A stretch of DNA of 64,000 nucleotides from Acidobacteriaceae bacterium. Its GTDB lineage: Bacteria; Acidobacteriota; Terriglobia; Terriglobales; Acidobacteriaceae. The notes beneath the pieces were generated by a model. The model made no database searches, was not told where the DNA came from, and saw only the letters and a list, made by a program, of their open reading frames with translations. A program made the translations under genes and the position numbers. The DNA is taken from positions 95,095 through 159,094 of the forward strand of contig PLSM01000188.1 in the NCBI GenBank assembly GCA_003165075.1. The letters run 5' to 3'. Within the stretch, counting starts at the first letter, position 1, and every line of letters starts with the position of its first letter. Positions 58,291 to 64,000 of this stretch are shown piece after piece.

Positions 58291-59375
58291 TGCTTCACCA
58301 TCCCCTGCCCTGCGCCTTTCGGTACTGCGGGCTTTTGGCCCGCCGGCGCCTTGCCCTCGCTCTCCGGCAGCAGCTCGGTCGTGTTCGTTGTCTGCTGCAC
58401 GCGATAGTCGGAATCCAGATTCTTGATGTACTCCACCAGCGCAATCACGCCTTCCTCGCTCACCTGTCCCTGATAGGTGGGCATAATCGGCGCGTAGCCC
58501 TGGGTAATATGTTGCGAAGGATTCAGAATCGCCTCGCGCAGATACGCGTCATCGGCAAGCACCGTCCCTCCGCTTGAGAGCGGCAGCTTCGAGCCATACA
58601 CGCTGGCCAGGCTTGGACCCCGCGCGTCCGGCCGCGTATTATGGCAGGCCGCGCAGCTCAGGCTCGCAAACAGCCTCTCCCCGTTCTGCGCCAGCGATGC
58701 CCCGCTGGTCGAGCTGGCCAGCCACTTCTTGAAGTCCTCCGGCGTCAACACCACAATGTCGCCGGTCATGTGCGAGTGCTCGGTGCCGCAGTACTGGGTG
58801 CAGAACAGGTGATACGTGCCCGGCGTGGTGGCTTCGAACCACACCGTCGTGTAGCGCCCCGGAATCGCCTCCCGCTTCACCCTGAATGCGGGAATCGAAA
58901 AGCTGTGAAACACATCCTGCGAAATCAGCGTCAACTGGATCGGCTGTCCCGTCGGAATGTGCAGCGCGTTAATCTCGTGTTGCCCGCCTGGATGCTCTAC
59001 CTTCCACATCCATTGCTTGCCCACCACGTAGATGTTCATGGCATTGGCCGGCGGCGTGAACACCCTGAAGTAGATCAGCGCGCCCCACACGAACATCACC
59101 AGAAACAGCCCCAGCGGGATGATCGTCCACGTGGCCTCCAGCAGCGTCGAGCCCTCGATCTGCACCGCCACCGGATGACGCTTCTTGTTGTACAGAAGCG
59201 AGAAGCTCGTCACCAGAAGGATCACGATCGTCAAACCGATCAGGCTTACCAGGACCATGAAGAAATACAGCGCATCCATCTGCGGCGCAATCTTCGACGC
59301 CTCCGGCGGATACAGCGCGAAGTTCGTCATCCACTTGACGAGAAATTGCCAGATTGTTGGACTGATGTGGGACAT
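58287..59375 (-). CDS. ctaC: Cytochrome c oxidase subunit II with fused cytochrome c (caa3 type)
   Basis: A 362-residue subunit that receives electrons from a cytochrome and passes them through CuA to subunit I. Two N-terminal helices ([40 protein letters not shown]) are followed by the CuA domain with [13 protein letters not shown]. The C-terminal cytochrome c domain has haem motif CAACH and methionine ligand candidates in IMPTYQGQV. The fused haem domain makes it a caa3 oxidase. It starts 4 bases after the sco gene ends. Confidence 0.96.
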   Translation of the reverse strand: MSHISPTIWQFLVKWMTNFALYPPEASKIAPQMDALYFFMVLVSLIGLTIVILLVTSFSLLYNKKRHPVAVQIEGSTLLEATWTIIPLGLFLVMFVWGALIYFRVFTPPANAMNIYVVGKQWMWKVEHPGGQHEINALHIPTGQPIQLTLISQDVFHSFSIPAFRVKREAIPGRYTTVWFEATTPGTYHLFCTQYCGTEHSHMTGDIVVLTPEDFKKWLASSTSGASLAQNGERLFASLSCAACHNTRPDARGPSLASVYGSKLPLSSGGTVLADDAYLREAILNPSQHITQGYAPIMPTYQGQVSEEGVIALVEYIKNLDSDYRVQQTTNTTELLPESEGKAPAGQKPAVPKGAGQGMVKQ

Positions 59376-59379
59376 TCCG

Positions 59380-60300
59380 TTATCCGTTCACCTTTGCTTC
59401 TCTGGCTGGCTGATGTGTCTGCCGGTAGTCCCGGCGGAACATCAGCAGCATGAATCCACCTAGCAGGACCACCGTCAGAAACCCGCCCATCTGCACCACC
59501 CGCGCCACAATCAGCGAGTGCGTGTTGGTTTTGGGATCATAGTGGTAGCAGTACGTAAGTATGTTGTCCACCGGCGAGCCGATGCGGTTGGCCGATGCCT
59601 CCGCCAGACCCAGCCGCAAATCCTTGGGCGAATACTCCACCCCCATGTAGTACTGCGCCAGCTTGCCTTCCGGCGTCACGATCTGGATCGAACTGGCGTG
59701 CGCAAATTGCGTCAGCTTCCCGTCCGGCCCCGGAATCTTCACATAGCCAAAGCCCACCGCCTTGGTCAACGCATCGATGTTGGCCTGCGTGCCGGTCATA
59801 AAGTGCCAGCCCGCCGCCGTCTCCGGGTGTCCATACCGCTTCACGTAGCTGCGCTTCTTGGCCGCCGCCAGGTCCGTTCCTTCCGTGGGATCGATGCTCA
59901 CCACGATTACGTTGAAGTCCCGGCCCGGAATCTCGTCCACCATCTGCAGCGCCCCGGTCAGCCCGTTCAACTCTTCTGAACACAGCATCGGGCACTGGTA
60001 GTACACCAGCGCCAGGATCGCCGGCCGCTTGCCAAAGTAGCTGCTCAGCATCACCTGCTTGCCCGCATCGTCGGTGAAGCTCAGGTTCAGCGGCAGTTGC
60101 TGGTTCAGGTGCTGCGCGATTCCCACCCCATCCAATATCGAAGGCGGCTTGTCGTTGGTCGGTCCCATCTGCTTGTCGCCGTAGCTTGAAACCTGCGCCA
60201 CTAGTGCCGGAGCCAGCATGCCCGCCCACAGCACAATCATGCCCGCCGTGGCCATTGCCATCCTTCGCCGGCTCTTCCGGATTGTGCCTTCGCCTTGCAT
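59380..60300 (-). CDS. SCO1/SenC-family copper chaperone
   Basis: A 306-residue protein for delivering copper to the CuA centre of subunit II. Signal/anchor: MAMATAGMIVLWAGMLAPAL. The thioredoxin-like domain has the copper motif CxxxC in VYYQCPMLCSEELNG and the conserved later histidine in TQFAHASSIQIVTPEG. A C-terminal helix (MGGFLTVVLLGGFMLLMFRR) is an additional anchor. GAAGGA precedes the ATG. Its place directly before ctaC supports the role. Confidence 0.93.
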   Translation of the reverse strand: MQGEGTIRKSRRRMAMATAGMIVLWAGMLAPALVAQVSSYGDKQMGPTNDKPPSILDGVGIAQHLNQQLPLNLSFTDDAGKQVMLSSYFGKRPAILALVYYQCPMLCSEELNGLTGALQMVDEIPGRDFNVIVVSIDPTEGTDLAAAKKRSYVKRYGHPETAAGWHFMTGTQANIDALTKAVGFGYVKIPGPDGKLTQFAHASSIQIVTPEGKLAQYYMGVEYSPKDLRLGLAEASANRIGSPVDNILTYCYHYDPKTNTHSLIVARVVQMGGFLTVVLLGGFMLLMFRRDYRQTHQPAREAKVNG

Positions 60301-60408
60301 GATTCCTTCTTTCCCTCTACACCTGTATCCGATGCCGCTCGGCCAGCCTTCGATGCTGGGTGGGAAACCACAAATCCCAACTCACCTCTACGCACCGCCA
60401 CAACCCCT

Positions 60409-60443
60409 GGGTGCCCCAGGTCCCGCTTTTGGGACCTGGGAAA
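60409..60443. repeat. Dispersed hairpin, stem type 1 (cleanest copy), inside the respiratory operon
   Basis: GGGTGCCCCAGGTCCC-GCTTTT-GGGACCTGGGAAA. Arms CCAGGTCCC and GGGACCTGG pair perfectly. It lies in the 163-base gap between the 207-aa unknown gene and the sco gene, the only wide gap in an otherwise tightly packed operon. A half-copy (GCTGGGTGGGAAACC) lies just before it at about 60355. Confidence 0.82.
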
Positions 60444-60463
60444 CCTCAACCCTCAACCGCCTT

Positions 60464-61087
60464 CTATTTCCCTGTCTCCGGACGCCTTTGTTCCGCGGCC
60501 TGCGCCGCCGCCGCATCCAGTTCATATCCAGTCCGCGCAAACCCGCTGGTCAGCGGCGCCGCCACCGCCGGTTCCGTATCCCCCGTCAACAGCGGTTCGT
60601 GCGTCACTGCGGGAGCCACCGGCAAACCCCGCTCGGCGATCAGTTCCATCGCCCGCTCGATCGGAATCCGTACCTTGCCTTGCCCACGGTCCGCCCAGCT
60701 GTAGTTGTCCAGCAGCAGGTCCTCACGCTGGTGCAACTCCGCCACATCCTGGTTGCCGTCGTCCGTCTGCAGCCGCGGCGTGGGAAAGGTCTGCGTCAGC
60801 TCCGCCACCTTGTGCTGCAGTTCCGGGCTCGAGGGCAGATTGCCCAATTGCCGTACATCCGCCGTGGTCGCCCACTTGCTCGGCGGCCCGTCTTCCTTGT
60901 TCATCCCCGCGTTGATCACCTTGCCCATGCCATACGCCAGGATGCCCGCCACCGCGACAAAGATCGCCAGCGAGGTCAGAAACACCATGATCCCCGTCAC
61001 CCGAACGTCGGACTGCTCGTACCCCTGCGACGTGTCGATCTCTTCCGGCTTGTGTTCTTCCTCGTCGTGTGGATTATGCGTGGACAT
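60464..61087 (-). CDS. Uncharacterised single-helix membrane protein of the act/cta operon
   Basis: A 207-residue protein between actF and sco. After an acidic, His-containing head (NPHDEEEHKPEEIDTSQGYE) comes one membrane helix (GIMVFLTSLAIFVAVAGILA), then a mostly polar domain outside (LQHKVAELTQTFPTPRLQTD, REDLLLDNYSWADRGQGKVR, IPIERAMELIAERGLP) and a Pro/Ala-rich tail. No cysteine haem motif or metal motif is visible. The segment IPIERAMELIAERGLP recurs in small proteins of other acidobacterial oxidase clusters (from memory). ATG 61087 overlaps the actF end by 14 bases, so it is translationally coupled. Confidence 0.75.
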   Translation of the reverse strand: MSTHNPHDEEEHKPEEIDTSQGYEQSDVRVTGIMVFLTSLAIFVAVAGILAYGMGKVINAGMNKEDGPPSKWATTADVRQLGNLPSSPELQHKVAELTQTFPTPRLQTDDGNQDVAELHQREDLLLDNYSWADRGQGKVRIPIERAMELIAERGLPVAPAVTHEPLLTGDTEPAVAAPLTSGFARTGYELDAAAAQAAEQRRPETGK

Positions 61088-62360
61088 GCTCAGGCTCCAG
61101 AATCTCCGCCACATGCGGATCGTTGGTCTGCACCAGCGGCCGCGTCTTCAGCCGCGTGCAGAAGAAAGCCACCCAGAATGAAATCATCGCCACCGGCACC
61201 GCCGCGTACTCCAGAATCCCCCAGCTGAAGTGCAGGTTCCGTGCCGCGTCCTTGAAGTTCGGCTCGATCAGCCAGAACAGGTCGAACGCCCTGGCAAACA
61301 CCATCCACTGGCACACCCGCACCAGCCGCTTCTTGTTCCGCTTGATGTCCCGCGACAGCAGCATGGTGAACGGAATCAGCCAGTGAAATAGAAAGTCCAG
61401 CGTGATGATGATGCCCCAGTGCCCGCGAATGCGGTCCAGGTACCAGGGAATCTCTTCCGGCAGGTTTCCTGACCAGATGATCAGAAACTGCCCGAAGGCC
61501 AGGTAGATGTTCAGCATCACAAACGCAAACGTGAACTTGCCCAGGTCGTGTTGCTCTGTCTGCCGCAAAATCGTTTTGAACGGCTCGCCCTTCGACAGCG
61601 AAATCGCCACGATGATGCCGAACGCCAGCACCATGTACCCCTGGCCCACCAGGAACAGCAGCCCATACACTGACGAGTACCAGGTCGGATCCAGCGACAT
61701 CACCCAGTAGATAACCGCCGCCGTCATCGTCAGCGAATACACCACAATCCCCGGTCCGCTGATGTTTTCCAGCTTCTTGATCCAGTAGGGCGTGTTGCCC
61801 GCCACATCGGCGTCTCGTTCGAGCCCCAGCGCATTCAGTCGCCAGGTATAGAAACCCCAGATGGCGAAGCACACCACGCTGGTCACCACAAAGGCCGTGG
61901 GGTTCAGCATCGGCCGCTTGAATTCGATTGCGTGCGCCTGCGCTGCATTGATGAAGCCCGATTTCAGCGCTCCTGCCACGTCGTCCACCTGCGCCCACAG
62001 GTAGAGCCTCTTCATTGAGAAGGCCACCACCAGCCAATACACAAACACCAGCGGCAGCGTGCGGCTCATGGCCTCCAGGGGCCGCCGCAGCAGCAGTCCC
62101 CACTTGCCGCCGGAGCAGTACTGCACCATCAGCAGCGCTAGTCCGCCCACTGAAAATCCAAAGCTCAGCACCGTGCCCAGCAGCCAGGCGCGCAGCACGT
62201 GCTCGGTCGAGTGGTCCGCGGCGGCCAGCCCGGCCGCGATCACCGTGAACACCACTCCCACCGTCAATGCGCGCGACTTCCATCCATCCACAAAGGCCGG
62301 CGCGCCCAGTTCGGCGGGGAGCCCCGGGGGATTCGTTGACGCGTGTGTTTCGTGTGCCAT
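61074..62360 (-). CDS. actF: Alternative complex III subunit ActF (membrane, quinol-binding)
   Basis: A 428-residue polytopic membrane protein of the quinol:cytochrome c oxidoreductase known as alternative complex III. About ten helices are visible, including RALTVGVVFTVIAAGLAAAD, VFVYWLVVAFSMKRLYLWAQ, FVVTSVVCFAIWGFYTWRLN, AAVIYWVMSLDPTWYSSVYG, GQGYMVLAFGIIVAIS and FAFVMLNIYLAFGQFLIIWS. The SLDPTWYSS and FxxLNxYLxFGQFLIIWSGN segments are typical of ActF. ATG 62360 is chosen; the frame continues to 62414 inside actE. It starts 13 bases after actE. Confidence 0.93.
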   Translation of the reverse strand: MAHETHASTNPPGLPAELGAPAFVDGWKSRALTVGVVFTVIAAGLAAADHSTEHVLRAWLLGTVLSFGFSVGGLALLMVQYCSGGKWGLLLRRPLEAMSRTLPLVFVYWLVVAFSMKRLYLWAQVDDVAGALKSGFINAAQAHAIEFKRPMLNPTAFVVTSVVCFAIWGFYTWRLNALGLERDADVAGNTPYWIKKLENISGPGIVVYSLTMTAAVIYWVMSLDPTWYSSVYGLLFLVGQGYMVLAFGIIVAISLSKGEPFKTILRQTEQHDLGKFTFAFVMLNIYLAFGQFLIIWSGNLPEEIPWYLDRIRGHWGIIITLDFLFHWLIPFTMLLSRDIKRNKKRLVRVCQWMVFARAFDLFWLIEPNFKDAARNLHFSWGILEYAAVPVAMISFWVAFFCTRLKTRPLVQTNDPHVAEILEPEHVHA

Positions 62361-62373
62361 TCCGTCCGTGTCC

Positions 62374-63231
62374 TTACTTCGCGGCCGCGGGAGCCGGGTT
62401 GCTGGGTGGAACATTACTGGTTGGAACTTTGATCAGCGGGTCCGCCGGATTCGCCGGAGCCATCGCCGGTGTGCCTTCACTTGTGTGCGGATAAGCCTGG
62501 ATCGCCGTCGACGGCAGTGCCCATGGCTGCGCATAGCCCTCGGGCAGATGGTGCTCGTCCGCCACCTCCGTCAGGTTCTTCACATTCACTCCCGCCGGCA
62601 CATCCGCGGTCGTCGCCGCTTGGCTCAGTTGCAATGCCCGTATATACGCCGCCACTGCCCACCGGTCCACCGGCGTTAGTTGAGCCGAGTAGTCCGGCAT
62701 CGCTCCGTACCCGTGCGTCATCACGTAAAAGTAGTGCGAAAGAGGCTGCGCCAGCCGCACCTGGTCGTGCAGATTGGCCGCCGGCTTGTATCCCCGCTCC
62801 ACAATCTCGCCCAGCCCGTTGCCCACCCGCGAGTGGCACGGCGTGCAGTAAACGTTGAACCGCTCCTGCCCCCGTTTGAGCACTTCAATCGTCACCGGAA
62901 ACGGCATCAGGTTCTTCTCTTCCCGATAACCGTTGGCGCCCTGCACCACCCCGGTATAGAAGTAGCTGTCTTCGTGCAGTTGCCCGCGCGCCACCGTGTT
63001 CACCACTTGCGGCCGCGCTCCGCGATGATCGGCAAACATCTCCGAGCCCCGCTGCGAAATAATCTTCGGCTGGTCCTGCATGTCCTGCCTGCACCCCGCC
63101 ATCAGCAGCAGCGCCGCCAGCCCAACCATCGCCATTGGGTGCCCCAGGTCCCGCTTTTGGGGCCTGGGAATTCTCGGCCCTCGACCCCTCATCGGAATCC
63201 GGTCCAACAAGTTGAGGCGGTTCCCTTCCAT
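62374..63231 (-). CDS. actE: Alternative complex III subunit ActE (mono-haem cytochrome c lipoprotein)
   Basis: A 285-residue periplasmic electron-carrier subunit. The haem motif is CTPCH in RFNVYCTPCHSRVGNGLGEI; a Met ligand candidate lies in GYGAMPDYSAQLTP. The lipoprotein signal is AMVGLAALLLMAGC. The start at 63231 overlaps the actD stop by one base (TGATG), with GGAG about 6 bases upstream, and implies an unusually long 32-residue N-region before the signal. Part of that region (PRIPRPQKRDLGHP) is encoded by an in-frame dispersed hairpin repeat. The internal ATG 63135 has no ribosome site and gives a signal without a basic residue. Confidence 0.92.
   Translation of the reverse strand: MEGNRLNLLDRIPMRGRGPRIPRPQKRDLGHPMAMVGLAALLLMAGCRQDMQDQPKIISQRGSEMFADHRGARPQVVNTVARGQLHEDSYFYTGVVQGANGYREEKNLMPFPVTIEVLKRGQERFNVYCTPCHSRVGNGLGEIVERGYKPAANLHDQVRLAQPLSHYFYVMTHGYGAMPDYSAQLTPVDRWAVAAYIRALQLSQAATTADVPAGVNVKNLTEVADEHHLPEGYAQPWALPSTAIQAYPHTSEGTPAMAPANPADPLIKVPTSNVPPSNPAPAAAK
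63137..63170. repeat. Dispersed hairpin, stem type 1, inside the actE reading frame
   Basis: GGGTGCCCCAGGTCCC-GCTTTT-GGGGCCTGGGAA. Arms pair with one G-T wobble. It is in frame with actE and encodes about 11 residues (FPRPQKRDLGHP-like on the minus strand) just before the lipoprotein signal. If the start at 63231 is used, the hairpin is translated; if ATG 63135 is used, it lies directly before the start codon. Confidence 0.82.
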
Positions 63232-63773
63232 CAGTACTCCACCTCCACCACCGAAAGCGGCTGAAAGTTCTTCAGATATTTCTTCGTTTCCACCAGGTCG
63301 AACTTCGGATCCAGCGCCTCCAGACACAGGAAAAACTTGTCCGTCGTGGCCCCATTGCGAAAGTTCGGCGCATTGAACAGCGGATGATAGAGCTCCGGCA
63401 GCCCGTTCAGAGCCATCATCCCGAAGGCCGCCGACAACCCGGCCCACAAAATCGTCCACTCGTACGCGGGGATGATAAACGCCGGCCACGAATACGTCGG
63501 GCGCCCGCCGATATTCAGCGGAAACGCCACCACCGAAATCCACGTCTCCAGCAGGAACATCGCCGCCAGGCCCATCAGCCCGCCCACCAGCGTCAGCAGC
63601 GGCACCTTGTTGCGGTGGAAGCCGATGGCCTCCGCGGCTTCTTCCACCGGGTAGGGCGTATAGCAGTCCATCCGCCGCCAGCCGTCTTGCCGCGCCTGCC
63701 GCGCCGCGCGGATCAAGTCGCCGGGAGTATCGAATTCGGCCAGCAGGCCGTAGGTTCCTTCGCGTGGGGGCAT
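63231..63773 (-). CDS. actD: Alternative complex III subunit ActD (DUF3341)
   Basis: A 180-residue membrane subunit. The N-terminal YGLLAEFDTPGDLIRAARQA and DCYTPYPVEEAAEAIG are DUF3341 signatures; two helices follow (VPLLTLVGGLMGLAAMFLLE, AYEWTILWAGLSAAFGMMAL), then a cytoplasmic or periplasmic C-terminal part (DKFFLCLEALDPKFDLVETK). It starts within the actC stop (TAATG) and ends within the actE start (TGATG), so all three are coupled. Confidence 0.95.
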   Translation of the reverse strand: MPPREGTYGLLAEFDTPGDLIRAARQARQDGWRRMDCYTPYPVEEAAEAIGFHRNKVPLLTLVGGLMGLAAMFLLETWISVVAFPLNIGGRPTYSWPAFIIPAYEWTILWAGLSAAFGMMALNGLPELYHPLFNAPNFRNGATTDKFFLCLEALDPKFDLVETKKYLKNFQPLSVVEVEY

Positions 63774-64000
63774 TAGTCGCCGGCCTCCGTTACCGTCTTG
63801 GCCTTGATCTTGGGACCGATCTTGGCTCCGGGCAGCATCATGCGTATCTCAGACATCGGAATCATGGGCAGGAAGCGTACAAACAGCAGGAACAGCGCCG
63901 TGAACAGCCCCAGCGTACCCACATAGGTCATGTAGTCCCACTTCGTCGCACGGTACGTTCCCCACGACGAGGGCAGAAAGTCGCGGTAGAGGCTGGTCAC
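63773..64000 (-). CDS. actC: Alternative complex III subunit ActC, C-terminal part (NrfD-like; cut by the window edge)
   Basis: The last 75 residues of the NrfD/PsrC-like quinol-oxidising membrane subunit; the start lies beyond base 64000. Seen: FLPSSWGTYRATKWDYMTYV, the final helix GTLGLFTALFLLFVRFLPMI and the C-terminal tail PMSEIRMMLPGAKIGPK. The stop codon overlaps the actD ATG. ActC oxidises quinol at the membrane and passes electrons to the haem subunits. Confidence 0.88.
   Translation of the reverse strand: MTSLYRDFLPSSWGTYRATKWDYMTYVGTLGLFTALFLLFVRFLPMIPMSEIRMMLPGAKIGPKIKAKTVTEAGD

Overview
The window looks like chromosome from an acidobacterium (class Terriglobia / Acidobacteriaceae). 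The evidence is an ADOP permease directly behind a PadR repressor, an alternative complex III plus caa3 oxidase cluster, LptD (so a diderm with LPS), a TonB/ExbB/ExbD/ExbD/TPR cluster, high GC, and short structured hairpins scattered between genes. No rRNA, tRNA, CRISPR array or intact transposon was seen.

Layout. (1) 1-4.9 kb is half of a bacterial microcompartment (BMC) locus. ackA, pduL and three BMC-H shell genes run leftward; a PduS-like flavo-iron-sulfur protein and a PduT-like tandem BMC shell protein run rightward from the same divergent promoter region. Together they would release CoA from an acyl-CoA, make ATP by acyl-phosphate transfer, and move electrons through the shell. The signature enzyme and aldehyde dehydrogenase are not in the window. 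(2) 4.9-7.5 kb is accessory DNA: fragments of REP-associated tyrosine (HUH) transposases cut up by copies of a ~90-bp palindromic element, and a 42-residue-repeat TPR gene bracketed by direct copies of that element. (3) 7.9-13.8 kb holds secreted or membrane genes on the + strand: a small exported protein, an S9 peptidase, an orphan MacB/FtsX-like permease with a coupled 52-aa membrane peptide, a Tat-exported TIM-barrel protein and a PEP-mutase/ICL-family enzyme. (4) 13.9-16.1 kb is the leftward DUF177-rpmF-plsX-Trm112 cluster. (5) 16.2-25.4 kb has a GNAT, a CE15-like esterase, soluble transhydrogenase, an atypical ROK protein, an RDD membrane protein and LptD. (6) 25.4-35.4 kb has PadR-ADOP, a methyltransferase, an ECF sigma factor with a small membrane protein, two periplasmic folding lipoproteins (DsbA-like and PpiC-like) and a GH31 glycosidase. 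(7) 35.4-42.6 kb is the leftward yajC-secD-secF then tonB-exbB-exbD-exbD-TPR lipoprotein series. (8) 42.6-55.4 kb has a 37-aa membrane peptide, an FmdE-like protein, two uncharacterised proteins, gatC/gatA, a 1734-aa surface propeller/ASH-repeat protein and a class II photolyase. (9) 55.5-64 kb is a tightly packed leftward respiratory operon, actC(partial)-actD-actE-actF-unknown-sco-ctaC-ctaD-ctaE-ctaF, ending in a clear intrinsic terminator.

Two repeat systems deserve most attention. The first is the REP/RAYT mosaic at 5-7.5 kb. The second is a family of at least twelve dispersed hairpins that share outer bases (GGGTGCC at the left, TGGGA at the right) but carry different, internally complementary stems. 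One copy is translated in frame near the N-terminus of the cytochrome subunit ActE.
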